A stretch of DNA of 64,000 bases from Pseudomonas marginalis. Its GTDB lineage: Bacteria > Pseudomonadota > Gammaproteobacteria > Pseudomonadales > Pseudomonadaceae. The translations under genes were made by a program, and so were the position numbers. The notes under the pieces were generated by a model. The model made no database searches. It saw only the letters and a list, made by a program, of their open reading frames with translations, and was not told where the DNA came from. Positions 1 through 9,012 of the stretch are shown here, piece after piece. Every line of letters starts with the position of its first letter. Position 1 is the first letter of the stretch. Location of the stretch: the NCBI RefSeq assembly GCF_008692035.1, contig NZ_VTFG01000002.1, positions 310,001 through 374,000 on the forward strand. Reading direction: 5' to 3'.

Positions 1-602
1 TTCAATTGGCGCACCTGGCCAGGGCTGGTGTGGGGCACGCCCCGGTAGATGCTGATTTCGGTGGCCGGGTCGAAACGCAGGCGCAGGCGATCACCCGCCT
101 GGTACAGGCCGTGTTGCAGGTAGGCGTCGAAGCATTCCGGGTCAAAGCCTCGGAACAGGGTCTTGCCGGCAAAGTAGCTGCGTGCGGCGTCCAGGTCGCT
201 GAACTCTTCACGACGGCCCAGGGTGCGCCCGGCCGGCGTGAGGCGGTCGATAAAACCGAAGCGCTTGGCGGCGCGGATCACCCAGCGGTCGGCGCGGGTC
301 AATACCGGCGAATCGAGCATCACTACCCCGCGATACAGCTGCGGGCAGCGCAGGGCCGCGTGCAAATGCAGCACGCCACCCAGGGAATGGCCCACGCCCC
401 AGACGGGCTGCGGTTGCTGCTCCAGATGATGGATCAACTCGTCCACCAGGTTCTGCCAGTTATCGTCCACTGGAAACCTGGGGTCGTGACCGTGCTGCGG
501 CAAGTGAGCCACCGCATATTCCGGGGCCAGGGCGGCAAACAGCTTGCCGTAGGTGGCCGAGGGGAAGCCATTGGCGTGGGCAAAAAACACGTGCTGCGAC
601 AT
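1..602 (-). CDS. Alpha/beta hydrolase (3' end cut by window edge)
   Basis: The start is the ATG at 602; 200 codons are open down to base 3 with no stop, so the C-terminus is missing. The N-terminus reads like a lipase or esterase: a beta strand MSQHVFFAHANG with the oxyanion-hole type HANG, then the nucleophile elbow GHSLGG with Ser at about residue 73, and a following VMLDSP strand. The catalytic His would lie beyond the window or close to the end. It is a cytosolic enzyme (no signal peptide) of unknown substrate. A probable lipase sits at an equivalent place near gpsA in P. aeruginosa, which agrees with synteny but does not identify the substrate. Confidence 0.8.
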   Translation of the reverse strand, partial: MSQHVFFAHANGFPSATYGKLFAALAPEYAVAHLPQHGHDPRFPVDDNWQNLVDELIHHLEQQPQPVWGVGHSLGGVLHLHAALRCPQLYRGVVMLDSPVLTRADRWVIRAAKRFGFIDRLTPAGRTLGRREEFSDLDAARSYFAGKTLFRGFDPECFDAYLQHGLYQAGDRLRLRFDPATEISIYRGVPHTSPGQVRQL

Positions 603-699
603 AGCGGATCCATCTGCAAAAACCGAGATTGATTGTCACCAGGCCCAAGCCCCACAGCAATGACTGTAACTGCCAGGAATGATGACACTCACGCCACAC

Positions 700-1143
700 C
701 TATCGCGCCGGAGGGGTTTCGCCCAAAGGCACCACGGCCATGGTCAGCCGTGAGACACAGTTGCACTTGCCGTCATCGGTGGTCAGGCGAATGTCCCAGA
801 CCTGGGTGGTGCGGCCGATATGGATCGCCTTGGCCACCGCCGTCACCCGCCCGCTGCGCACACCGCGCAGGTGATTGGCGTTGACCTCCAGGCCCACGCA
901 ATAGAACTTGCTCGGGTCGATGCACAAATAAGCCGCCACGGAGCCGACACTCTCGGCCAGTACCACCGACGCACCGCCATGCAGCAGGCCGTAAGGCTGG
1001 TGAGTGCGGTGGTCGACCACCATGCTGGCGGTGAGGGATTCGTCGTCGAAGCTTTCAAAACGGATGTCCAGCAGTTCACCGATGGTGTTTTTCTGGCCGG
1101 CATTGAGTTGTTCGATATTCGGTTGGGTGCGCCACAAGCTCAT
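700..1143 (-). CDS. Hotdog-fold acyl-CoA thioesterase, YdiI/MenI type
   Basis: 147 residues, the normal length for a single-hotdog thioesterase. The family signature lies at residues 51-68: YGLLHGGASVVLAESVGS, with the conserved His55-Gly-Gly and the catalytic acid Glu64. These proteins hydrolyse aryl- or acyl-CoA thioesters as tetramers in the cytosol. In menaquinone-making bacteria the family cleaves DHNA-CoA; in Pseudomonas, which uses ubiquinone, it more likely acts as a general CoA-recycling or proofreading enzyme. The gene stands alone, with about 100 bp on either side. Confidence 0.85.
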   Translation of the reverse strand: MSLWRTQPNIEQLNAGQKNTIGELLDIRFESFDDESLTASMVVDHRTHQPYGLLHGGASVVLAESVGSVAAYLCIDPSKFYCVGLEVNANHLRGVRSGRVTAVAKAIHIGRTTQVWDIRLTTDDGKCNCVSRLTMAVVPLGETPPAR

Positions 1144-1261
1144 GGAATTGTCCTTATTGGTTTTATTACGACCCTAATCCTGCCACACAACTGCCTCGCT
1201 GCGCTCGCTCCAACGAAAAACGACGGACATAAGACCCGATCCTCTGTGACCCGGCGATAGC

Positions 1262-1711
1262 CTACGGATTCTTCACGCTGACCAGGCTCATCAACCCCGC
1301 CAGCGGGAAGTCGCCTTCAAGCTCCGCCAGGCTGGCGGTGGACATCGGCTGCGGCTGGCGCTGATGGCCATGCTGCAGAAAACTGATCAAGCTGCCGACC
1401 AGGGGCTGATGACTGACCAGCAGCACGTTGTCATCACTGTCGAGCTTGCTCAGGACCTCCAGCGGATTGCCCTCCGGCGTGAGCCAAGGCACCGTGCGGA
1501 TATCCGGTTCAAAACCCAACGCGTCCCGCACCAGCTGTGCAGTCTGCTGCGCCCGCACGTACGGGCTGGCAATGATCGCGCTGAGCGGCTGGCCGATCAG
1601 GTGCGCCGCACTGCGCAACACCTCGGCGCGGCCATGTTCGGTGAGGTTGCGCTCGGCATCCGTGCGGGCATGCGCCTCGGCCTCACCGTGACGCAAGACC
1701 CACACCTTCAT
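1262..1711 (-). CDS. sixA: Phosphohistidine phosphatase SixA
   Basis: 149 residues of the histidine phosphatase (RHG) superfamily. The catalytic signature LRHGEAE begins at residue 6, with Arg7-His8-Gly9, and the second catalytic His is in VSHQPL near residue 100. The short length without insertions is typical of SixA, which removes phosphate from histidine-phosphotransfer proteins or the nitrogen PTS. The start ATG overlaps the stop of the upstream DUF4389 gene by four bases (ATGA, 1708-1711), so the two are translationally coupled. It is probably part of a gpsA-DUF4389-sixA transcription unit. Confidence 0.88.
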   Translation of the reverse strand: MKVWVLRHGEAEAHARTDAERNLTEHGRAEVLRSAAHLIGQPLSAIIASPYVRAQQTAQLVRDALGFEPDIRTVPWLTPEGNPLEVLSKLDSDDNVLLVSHQPLVGSLISFLQHGHQRQPQPMSTASLAELEGDFPLAGLMSLVSVKNP

Positions 1712-2055
1712 AGCTTCGGCTCCTCATCCCGCACCGGGTGCGGCGCCGGCGGCACGCTGTGGGCGGCTTCGCCCTCGGGAGCGCGAGGGGTTGGCCAGTC
1801 GGCGAACGGCCAGGGCTTCTGTTCGGTGTGGAAGCTGCCAAAGCGGCCGATCTGGGCAAGAAACTGGCTGAGGCTGTCGCCGAAGTTCATCAGGCCCAGG
1901 TTCGGCGCGCTGTAGACCAGGCGGTAGATCAACTGCACCACCACCAATGCGCCGAGCAGGAACTGCGCCACCTGCCACACCAGGGCAAACACCAGCATCC
2001 ACAGGATGCGCAGGATAATGGACTCGTACTTGGGGGCTGCTTTCGGATCGTTCAT
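1708..2055 (-). CDS. DUF4389 family inner-membrane protein
   Basis: 115 residues from the ATG at 2055; the longer frame begins 24 bases earlier inside the gap to gpsA and is less likely. Residues about 15-45 form one long hydrophobic segment (IILRILWMLVFALVWQVAQFLLGALVVVQLIYRLV), followed by the family's polar motif NFGDSLSQFLAQI, and the C-terminus is proline-rich and charged. This matches the DUF4389 family, small lipid-interacting membrane proteins of unknown function. It lies 10 bp after gpsA and overlaps sixA by four bases, so it is in the same operon. Confidence 0.8.
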   Translation of the reverse strand: MNDPKAAPKYESIILRILWMLVFALVWQVAQFLLGALVVVQLIYRLVYSAPNLGLMNFGDSLSQFLAQIGRFGSFHTEQKPWPFADWPTPRAPEGEAAHSVPPAPHPVRDEEPKL

Positions 2056-2065
2056 GGCGCGTTCC

Positions 2066-3091
2066 TCAGTTGAAACCACTGGTGGAAATAAAGTCGACGT
2101 CGGTTTTGGGCTCGGCCCGCATCAGCAACTCGATGACCTGGGTCAAGGTGCGCCCTTCAAACAGGATCGCGTGCAACCCGGCGACCAGCGGCATGTACAC
2201 GCCGACTTCCTGGGCCTTGGCCTTGAGCACCTTGAGGGTGTTGACCCCTTCGGCCACTTCGCCCAGGCGCGTCACCGCGTCTTCCAGGCTCAGGCCCTGG
2301 CCCAGGGCGAAACCCACCTGGTAGTTGCGGCTTTTCGGCGACGAGCAGGTGACGATCAAGTCGCCCACGCCGGCCAGGCCCAGGAAGGTCATGGGGTTGG
2401 CGCCCTGGTTCACCGCGAAGCGGGTCATTTCCGCCAGGGCACGGGTAATCAGCATGCTCTTGGTGTTTTCGCCCATGCCCAGCGCCACCGCCATGCCGGC
2501 GATGATCGCGTAGACGTTTTTCAGCGCCCCGCCCAGTTCCACGCCAAAGCGGTCGCCACTGGCGTATACGCGGAAGGTCCGGCCATGCAGCACCGCCTGG
2601 ACGCGCTCGCACAACGCCTCATCCTCGCTGGCGATCACCGTGGCGGTCAGCGCGTGCTCGGCGACTTCCCGCGCCAGGTTCGGCCCGGACAGCACGCCAA
2701 TGCGCGCCCGGGGGGCGATCTCGGCGAGGATTTCGCTCATCAGCTTGAAGGTCTGCGCCTCGATGCCCTTGGTCAGGCTGACCAGCAGCTTGCCCGCCAG
2801 GCGCTCGGCATGGGGCGCCAGCACCGCGCGCAAGGCGCTGGAAGGCAGCGCGACAAAGCACAGGTCGCAGTCCGCCAGGGTGGCCAACAGGTCGGTGACC
2901 GGCTCGACCGCCGGATGAATCTTGATGCCTTTAAGGTAACGAGGATTTTCGCGGTGTACGCGAATGGCCTCGGCCTGCTCGGGATCGCGCATCCACTGGC
3001 GCACCGCATGGCCGTTCTCGGCCAGCAGGTTAGCCACGGCGGTACCAAAACTTCCGCCTCCCAGGACCGCAATAGGGCGCTGTTCAGTCAT
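2066..3091 (-). CDS. gpsA: Glycerol-3-phosphate dehydrogenase [NAD(P)+]
   Basis: 341 residues from the ATG at 3091. The N-terminal dinucleotide fold reads IAVLGGGSFGTAVANLLAENG; further on are SLTKGIE, the substrate-site lysine region GALKNVYAI and the GAGVGDL-like stretch LAGVGDLIVTC. The enzyme reduces dihydroxyacetone phosphate to sn-glycerol-3-phosphate, the backbone precursor for phospholipids, in the cytosol. A longer frame runs upstream to 3232 but lacks homology-like sequence. It is probably first in an operon with the DUF4389 protein and sixA, and is divergent from the TonB receptor operon across about 195 bp. Confidence 0.96.
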   Translation of the reverse strand: MTEQRPIAVLGGGSFGTAVANLLAENGHAVRQWMRDPEQAEAIRVHRENPRYLKGIKIHPAVEPVTDLLATLADCDLCFVALPSSALRAVLAPHAERLAGKLLVSLTKGIEAQTFKLMSEILAEIAPRARIGVLSGPNLAREVAEHALTATVIASEDEALCERVQAVLHGRTFRVYASGDRFGVELGGALKNVYAIIAGMAVALGMGENTKSMLITRALAEMTRFAVNQGANPMTFLGLAGVGDLIVTCSSPKSRNYQVGFALGQGLSLEDAVTRLGEVAEGVNTLKVLKAKAQEVGVYMPLVAGLHAILFEGRTLTQVIELLMRAEPKTDVDFISTSGFN

Positions 3092-3286
3092 ATGCAATCC
3101 GTTAATCCATACCAGTGGCGATGGCGGCATTATACGGGGCGACCCGCTTGCGGCCAGCCCCCGTATCAAATCGTGGGCCTGTCGGGAAATGCCATGTCCG
3201 TGTAACGGAATTGCAAGGGCGACGACTGGCAAATAGCCTCGCCTCGGTTAACATGGGCGGCTATCCGTCATTATCAAGGCCATGTC

Positions 3287-5407
3287 GTGTATTTGGGCCC
3301 TCCTTCCCGTTCATCTCTACTGCTTATGCTGTTGTGCAGTGCACCTGCGCTGGCTGACGACCTGTTCCTCGACAGCCAGCCGCTGCCGCAGGTATTGACC
3401 GCCACGCGTCTCAAGCAATCGGCGGCCGCCGTGCCGGGCAGCATGACCGTGATCGACAGCGAGTTGATCAAGGCCAGCGGCGCAAGGGACATCAGCGAGC
3501 TGCTGCGCCTGGTGCCGGGGATGATGGTCGGCTACACCACCGGCAACCAGGCGGCGGTGAACTACCACGGCACCAGCGCCAGCGATGCGCGCCGCATGCA
3601 GGTATTGATCGACGGGCGTTCGGTGTACCGCGCCGGCCTGGCCACGGTGGACTGGAGCGACATTCCGGTAGCAATGGAAGACATCGAGCGCATCGAGGTC
3701 TTCCGCGGCCCCAACACCGTCAGCTACGGGGCGAATGCCTTGATGGCGGTGGTCAATATCCTCACGCGCTCACCGGCCAACAGCCATGGCTCACGGGTGA
3801 AGGTGATTCGCGGTGAGCGCGGTATCAATGACTTTTATGCCAGCCAGGGCGTGGGCTGGGAAACCGGCGATCTGCGCCTGTCGCTGTCCGGGCAACAGGA
3901 CGATGGCTTTGACAGCGATGCCGCTGGCGCCGACCGCCGCGACGGCCGTCGCCTCAACCGCTTCAGCCTGGCAGTGAGCCAGACCTTGAACGCGCAACAG
4001 AGTATCGACTGGCAACTGAATGCCAAGGAAGGCACCAACCAGCGCCCTTATACCTACACCCCGGTATTCGCCGGGATTACCGAGGGCGGCGACAATTCCG
4101 ACGTCACGGCCAAGGACTACGCCGGTTCCCTGCGCTGGAACTTTGATTTCAACCCCGAGCACAGCCTGTATATCCAAGGCTCGGCCCAGCAGTGGGACCG
4201 CCGGCAAATCTGGAAGGCCTGTGACGCCAAGGTCTCGTTCAGCCCCGAGCTGACCCAGTTGTGGCAGCTCAACCCCAACTATGCCGAACGGCTGGCCCGG
4301 CATATGGACACCTACAGCCAGGGCACCGCGCCACCGGGCAGCGCCGCCGAACAAGCCTTGGCCAACCAGGTACTGGACCAGTGGCGCAACGGCGCCAACC
4401 AGAGCGTCTGCGGCGACATCGACCAGAGCACCCGCGAAAGCCGCTACGATGTGGAAATCCAGGACACCCTCAGCCTGTCCGACAGCCTGCGCCTGGTCAG
4501 CGGCATGAATTACCGCTACGACCGCGCCGACTCCGATACCTACTTCAACGGCACCCTGGACGACACCACCTGGCGCCTGTTCGGCCAGTTGGAATGGCGC
4601 GCCAGTGAACATTGGCTGCTGCAAGGCGGCGCCATGTTCGAAGACACGCACCTGAGCGGCCATTCGCTGACGCCCAGGGTGGCGGTCAACTATTTGATCA
4701 ACCCGCGCCACGGCTTGCGCGCGGTGTACTCGGAAGCCATCCGTTCGCCGGACATGTTCGAGAACAATGTCAACTGGAGCTACCGCGTCACCAACCTCAG
4801 CTCACCGACCTATGGGCAGAGTTCCGGACAGTACTTCGTGAAGACGCGAGGCCCGGGCAACCTCGACAAAGAACTGATGCGCTCGCGGGAACTGGGCTAC
4901 AACGGCTTCTTTGCCGACATCGGGCTGAACATGGACGTGAAGGTGTTCTACGACGAAATCACCGACATGATCAGCTCGCCGCTGCGCAATAACCAGTACA
5001 TTGCCAGCAACGCCAACAGCTCACGCTTCACCGGCGCCGAGTCCCAGTTCGACTGGCGCGTGAGCAACGCCGACCGCCTGCGGCTGACTTACGCGTATGT
5101 CGACGCCACCACCAGCAACCCACTGGACAAAGCGCAGACCGCGCGTAACAGTGGCTCGGCCGGCTGGTTGCGCGAATGGGGCCAAGGTTGGTCCAGCGCG
5201 CTGTTCTACTATGGCGACGACGCACTCAACCAATATCGTTTCGAACGGGTCGACCTGCGGGTGGCCAAGCGCATTGCCCTGGGCAAAGCCAACGTGGAGC
5301 TGGCCGGCATGTTGCAACAACGCCTCGATAACCAGCCCACCACCTGGGCCGACAACACTTACGACCATCGTCACGTACTCTACTTCAGCGCGGAGTTAGA
5401 GTTCTGA
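3287..5407 (+). CDS. TonB-dependent outer-membrane receptor
   Basis: 706 residues from a GTG start. The signal peptide ends near residue 23 (CSAPALA-DD). A plug domain covers about residues 35-160, with the typical stretches VPGSMTVIDSELI, DISELLRLVPGM, VLIDGRSVY and IERIEVFRGPNTVSYGANAL. A beta-barrel follows and ends in an aromatic residue after alternating strands (VLYFSAELEF), as expected for outer-membrane insertion. There is no N-terminal STN signalling domain, so it is not an ECF-transducer type. The ligand is unknown; similarity of style is to colicin/vitamin/siderophore receptors. The next gene begins one base after the stop, and a sensor kinase follows, so uptake and sensing appear linked. 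The alternative start ATG at 3326 would remove most of the signal peptide. Confidence 0.9.
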   Translation: MYLGPPSRSSLLLMLLCSAPALADDLFLDSQPLPQVLTATRLKQSAAAVPGSMTVIDSELIKASGARDISELLRLVPGMMVGYTTGNQAAVNYHGTSASDARRMQVLIDGRSVYRAGLATVDWSDIPVAMEDIERIEVFRGPNTVSYGANALMAVVNILTRSPANSHGSRVKVIRGERGINDFYASQGVGWETGDLRLSLSGQQDDGFDSDAAGADRRDGRRLNRFSLAVSQTLNAQQSIDWQLNAKEGTNQRPYTYTPVFAGITEGGDNSDVTAKDYAGSLRWNFDFNPEHSLYIQGSAQQWDRRQIWKACDAKVSFSPELTQLWQLNPNYAERLARHMDTYSQGTAPPGSAAEQALANQVLDQWRNGANQSVCGDIDQSTRESRYDVEIQDTLSLSDSLRLVSGMNYRYDRADSDTYFNGTLDDTTWRLFGQLEWRASEHWLLQGGAMFEDTHLSGHSLTPRVAVNYLINPRHGLRAVYSEAIRSPDMFENNVNWSYRVTNLSSPTYGQSSGQYFVKTRGPGNLDKELMRSRELGYNGFFADIGLNMDVKVFYDEITDMISSPLRNNQYIASNANSSRFTGAESQFDWRVSNADRLRLTYAYVDATTSNPLDKAQTARNSGSAGWLREWGQGWSSALFYYGDDALNQYRFERVDLRVAKRIALGKANVELAGMLQQRLDNQPTTWADNTYDHRHVLYFSAELEF

Positions 5408-5408
5408 C

Positions 5409-6338
5409 ATGGGCGACTCGTCACGGATGACCTTCTTCTTTATCTATAGGCTGCGGCAACTTGCCGGGCTGCTGGCCGGCCTGTTGCTGTGCGCACCGGC
5501 GTGGAGCGCCGAGATCCTGCTGACCGCCGCCGAAGACGGCGCCGGGGTGCAGGCCTTTACCCAGGCGCTGGCCCGGCAACGCCCCGAAGACCGCGTCACC
5601 TTCACGTCCCTTGCGGCCTTGCCGGCACCCAGCCACCTGCCCGCCGGCACGCGCCTGATCCTGCTCGACCTGCCCGGCCTCGACTGGCGCCTGCGGGATA
5701 CTCAAGGGCCGCCGACGCTGGTACTGCGCATCAGTCGGCTCCAAGCCCATCAGCGCCCGGACGCCTCACGGCACGCGCGGGTCAGCCTGTTGTGGAGCGA
5801 CCCGCCGCTGGAGCGGCAGTTGCGCCTGATCAGCAGCGTCCTGCCCCAGGCACGGCGCATCGGCGTGCTCTACGGCACCGACAGCGAATTCCTGCTGCCC
5901 GAATTGCGCCAGCATGCGGCGGCCCTGGAGTTGGAGATCGTGCCGCAGCGCTGGGACAACACTAACGACAGTCGTCCGCTGCAAACCCTGTTCAGGAACA
6001 GCGACGTGCTGCTCGGCCTCGATGACCCGCAGCTGTACAACCCGAAGACCGCTAAAAACCTGCTGCTGAGCAGCTACGCCCAGCAATTGCCGCTGTTCGG
6101 GCCCAATGCAGGGTTTGTGCGCGCCGGCAGCCTCGCCAGCACCTACAGCGACCAGGAAGATTGGCTGGCGGTACTCGATCGTTTGCTCGACCAGCCGCCG
6201 GCCGCTTGGCCACGCGCGCTGTACCCCGAACGCTTCAAAGTCGTGGGCAACGCGCAGGTCGCACGCTCACTGGGCATCGAACAGGTGGACGAAGCCAGCG
6301 TCGCCGCCCGAATGGCCGAAGGAGAAAAACGCCCATGA
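5409..6338 (+). CDS. Periplasmic ABC-substrate-binding-like protein
   Basis: 309 residues. The N-terminus has an arginine followed by a leucine-rich segment ending CAPAWSA, a likely Sec signal peptide of about 34 residues; the second ATG (5427) is an alternative start. The mature part shows two Rossmann-like halves, with ARRIGVLYGTDSEFLLPEL followed by LLGLDDPQLYNPKTAKNLLLSSY and LPLFGPNAGFVRAGSLASTYS. These features match the ABC_sub_bind (PF04392, TrpX-like) fold. No ABC ATPase or permease is nearby. The gene is sandwiched without a gap between a TonB receptor and a sensor kinase (ATGA overlap at 6335-6338), which suggests a ligand-capture or sensing subunit rather than a transporter component. 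Confidence 0.78.
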   Translation: MGDSSRMTFFFIYRLRQLAGLLAGLLLCAPAWSAEILLTAAEDGAGVQAFTQALARQRPEDRVTFTSLAALPAPSHLPAGTRLILLDLPGLDWRLRDTQGPPTLVLRISRLQAHQRPDASRHARVSLLWSDPPLERQLRLISSVLPQARRIGVLYGTDSEFLLPELRQHAAALELEIVPQRWDNTNDSRPLQTLFRNSDVLLGLDDPQLYNPKTAKNLLLSSYAQQLPLFGPNAGFVRAGSLASTYSDQEDWLAVLDRLLDQPPAAWPRALYPERFKVVGNAQVARSLGIEQVDEASVAARMAEGEKRP

Positions 6339-8236
6339 CCTTGCGTCGTCGTTGGGACATCAATACCCGCACCCAGCTCATCACCCTGGGCCCGGCGCTG
6401 TTGCTGACGTTGCTGTTGATCAGCTTCTTCACCTTCGTGCGTATCCAGGACCTGCGCCAGGAACTGGACCACACCGGCCAATTGATCGCCAACCAACTGG
6501 CACCGGCCACCGAATATGGGGTGATCTCGGGCAACAACGATGTGCTCGACAGCCTGCTGCGCGCCACGCTGGCGACGCCCCATGTGCGTTTCCTGGAGAT
6601 TCAGGACAGCAGCGAAAATATCCTCGTGTACGTCGAGCAACCCGCGGAGAAACACGACCGCGCGCTGTCGGTCAAAGTGTTCCAGGCACCGATCCGCCTG
6701 CAGCATATCCAGTTGGGCAATGACTTTTTCCAGGACAACCTCAACGAACCCAAGGCCCCCCGCGCGGACTACCTGGGCCGGGTGATCGTCGGCATGTCCA
6801 ATGACGCCTTCAGCCAGCGCCAGCAGGAGATCCTGTTCAAGGCCGGTATCCTCGCGCTGTTCGCCCTGCTGTTTACGTTCCTGCTCGCCCGGCGCCTGGC
6901 GGCGAGCCTGTCGCAACCGATCAGCGCCATGGGCAATGCGGTCAAGGCCATCCAGCAGGGCGACTACAAGACGCCGCTGCCGATTGTGGATGACTCGGAG
7001 CTGGGCGACCTGTCGCGGCATATCAACAACCTCGCCGAAGGCCTCAACCAGGCCAGCCGCGAACAACAGCAGGCCATGGCCCAGTTGATCCAGACCCGCG
7101 AAGAGGCCGAACGGGCCAACAACGCCAAGTCAGACTTCCTGGCCATGATGAGCCACGAACTGCGCACGCCGATGAACGGCGTACTGGGCATGCTGCAACT
7201 GCTGGAAACCACCGAAATGACCGAGGAACAGACCGAATACGCGGCGCTGGCCTCCGAATCCACCGAGCATTTGCTCAAGGTGATCAACGACATTCTCGAC
7301 TTCTCGCGCATCGAACGCGCGGCCCTGGAGCTGGAACATATCCCCTTCAACCTGGCCGACCTGATCAACAGTTGCGCCCAGGCCTTCCAGCACAGCGCCC
7401 AGCAGCGCGGGCTGGCACTCAAGCTGCCGATCCCGCCCGGCATGGACGCACTGCGGGTACAGGGCGATCCGACGCGGATCCGCCAGATCCTGGTGAACCT
7501 GATCGGCAATGCCTTGAAGTTCACCGAACACGGCACCGTCAGCGTCGAGCCCCACTGGCAGGTGCTCGACCATGAGTTGGTGTGGTTCACCTGCACCGTG
7601 CGTGACAGCGGCATCGGGATTTCCGCCGAGCGCCTGGAATTGATGTTCGATGCGTTCCAGCAGGCCGACAGTTCCATTTCAAGACGTTACGGCGGTACCG
7701 GTCTCGGGCTGCCCATCGCCCGTACCCTGGCCGAACGCATGGGAGGCACGCTGCGCGCGCAGAGCGAAGAAGGCCGTGGCTCGGTGTTTACCCTGGAGAT
7801 CCCGCTGGCCATCGACCCCCACAGCCAGCCGTCGATCGCCCTGGATGCCGAGGGCAAGCACAGCGCCGGGGAGGGTCGCCATGTGTTGCTGGTGGAGGAC
7901 AATCCGGTCAACCGCACCGTGGTCGAAGCCATGCTGCGCAGCCTGGGCTTTGAAGTCAGCCTGGCCACCGATGGCGCCGAGGCGATCCGCAGTGCCGAGA
8001 GCCTGATCTTCACCGCGATCCTGATGGATTGTCGCCTGCCCCTGATCGACGGTTATGAAGCCACCCGGCAGATTCGCCAACTGCCCGGCTGCGCCGGCCT
8101 GCCGATCATCGCCCTGACGGCCAACGCCTTGCAGGGCGACCGGGAAGCCTGCCTTGCGGCCGGAATGAACGATTACCTGGCCAAGCCGTTCAAACGCACG
8201 GATCTGCAGCAAATCCTGCAGCGCTGGGTGCAATAG
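6335..8236 (+). CDS. GacS/PA1611-like hybrid sensor histidine kinase
   Basis: 633 residues, start chosen at the ATG overlapping the previous stop. Order: TM1 (about 15-36), a periplasmic region of about 130 residues that resembles the GacS/BarA N-terminus (IANQLAPATEYG...), TM2 (about 168-186), HAMP (about 187-240), HisKA with the phosphoacceptor His274 in MMSHELRTPMNG, HATPase with NLIGNALKFT, DSGIGIS and GGTGLGL, then a receiver domain from about residue 516 (LLVEDN) with phospho-Asp565 in ILMDCRLP and Lys in YLAKPF. There is no C-terminal Hpt domain, unlike GacS. Position immediately before fabA-fabB matches PA1611 of P. aeruginosa, a kinase known to contact RetS and feed HptB. The identification as its orthologue is inference from synteny and architecture. 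Confidence 0.9.
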   Translation: MTLRRRWDINTRTQLITLGPALLLTLLLISFFTFVRIQDLRQELDHTGQLIANQLAPATEYGVISGNNDVLDSLLRATLATPHVRFLEIQDSSENILVYVEQPAEKHDRALSVKVFQAPIRLQHIQLGNDFFQDNLNEPKAPRADYLGRVIVGMSNDAFSQRQQEILFKAGILALFALLFTFLLARRLAASLSQPISAMGNAVKAIQQGDYKTPLPIVDDSELGDLSRHINNLAEGLNQASREQQQAMAQLIQTREEAERANNAKSDFLAMMSHELRTPMNGVLGMLQLLETTEMTEEQTEYAALASESTEHLLKVINDILDFSRIERAALELEHIPFNLADLINSCAQAFQHSAQQRGLALKLPIPPGMDALRVQGDPTRIRQILVNLIGNALKFTEHGTVSVEPHWQVLDHELVWFTCTVRDSGIGISAERLELMFDAFQQADSSISRRYGGTGLGLPIARTLAERMGGTLRAQSEEGRGSVFTLEIPLAIDPHSQPSIALDAEGKHSAGEGRHVLLVEDNPVNRTVVEAMLRSLGFEVSLATDGAEAIRSAESLIFTAILMDCRLPLIDGYEATRQIRQLPGCAGLPIIALTANALQGDREACLAAGMNDYLAKPFKRTDLQQILQRWVQ

Positions 8237-8334
8237 CGGCGCGCCATCAGCCAACTCCGACTGGCGTGAAAGACGAAAGTGCGGCAGTCTTAGGCACCCG
8301 AACGGGCCCATAAACAGGCTCGGTTTAAAATTTC

Positions 8335-8352
8335 AGTGAACAAGTGTACATT
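8335..8352. promoter_or_regulatory. Candidate DesT/FabR-type operator upstream of fabAB
   Basis: The sequence AGTGAACA-AG-TGTACATT is an imperfect dyad (6 of 8 positions pair) with a 2-base spacer, about 130 bp before fabA. TetR-family regulators of unsaturated fatty acid synthesis (FabR in enterics, DesT in Pseudomonas) bind dyads of the form AGYGWACA-NN-TGTWCRYT. The match in form and position is seen; the regulator is inferred. The rest of the 8237-8485 gap has no other recognised gene. Confidence 0.45.
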
Positions 8353-8485
8353 CAGTACCTTGCCGCTGTGACTTTCACTACAACGCAATAGTCTATGTGT
8401 AGGCTGCCGACATGAGGCATGAACGCTTCATTCGGTTCGGGAAGATTTGCCCTACCCTGCCGCATGGGATTATTGAGGAGCTCGC

Positions 8486-9001
8486 ATGACCAAACAAAAC
8501 GCCTTTACTCGGGAAGACCTGCTGCGCTGCAGTCGCGGTGAGCTGTTCGGCCCAGGTAACGCGCAACTGCCCGCCCCGAACATGCTGATGGTGGATCGCA
8601 TCACCCATATCAGCGAAGAGGGTGGCAAGTACGGCAAAGGTGAATTGGTCGCCGAGCTGGATATCACCCCGGACCTGTGGTTCTTCGCCTGTCACTTCGA
8701 AGGTGACCCTGTCATGCCGGGCTGCCTGGGCCTCGACGCCATGTGGCAACTGGTCGGCTTCTACTTGGGCTGGCAAGGCCTGCCAGGCCGTGGCCGCGCC
8801 CTGGGTTCGGGTGAAGTGAAGTTCTTTGGCCAGGTCCTGCCGACCGCCAAGAAAGTCACCTACAACATTCAAATCAAGCGCGTCCTCAAGGGCAAGCTGA
8901 ACCTGGCCATCGCCGACGGTTCGGTGACTGTCGACGGTCGCGAGATCTATACTGCCGAAGGCCTTCGGGTCGGCGTATTTACTTCCACTGACAACTTTTA
9001 A
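8486..9001 (+). CDS. fabA: 3-hydroxydecanoyl-ACP dehydratase/isomerase
   Basis: 171 residues, the standard FabA length. The active-site His70 lies in FFACHFEGDPVMPGCLGLDAM and the catalytic Asp84-equivalent is in the same stretch (GLDAMWQ). FabA dehydrates beta-hydroxydecanoyl-ACP and isomerises trans-2- to cis-3-decenoyl-ACP, which starts anaerobic unsaturated fatty acid synthesis. GGAG at about 8475 precedes the ATG. fabB follows after 11 bases, the usual Pseudomonas fabAB operon. A FabR/DesT-like dyad lies about 130 bp upstream. Confidence 0.98.
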   Translation: MTKQNAFTREDLLRCSRGELFGPGNAQLPAPNMLMVDRITHISEEGGKYGKGELVAELDITPDLWFFACHFEGDPVMPGCLGLDAMWQLVGFYLGWQGLPGRGRALGSGEVKFFGQVLPTAKKVTYNIQIKRVLKGKLNLAIADGSVTVDGREIYTAEGLRVGVFTSTDNF

Positions 9002-9012
9002 GGGTTATCCGC

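Noticed and set aside
3791..4711. Minus-strand open frame inside the TonB receptor
   Set aside because: Antisense shadow with no start signal; the receptor frame has clear plug and barrel motifs.
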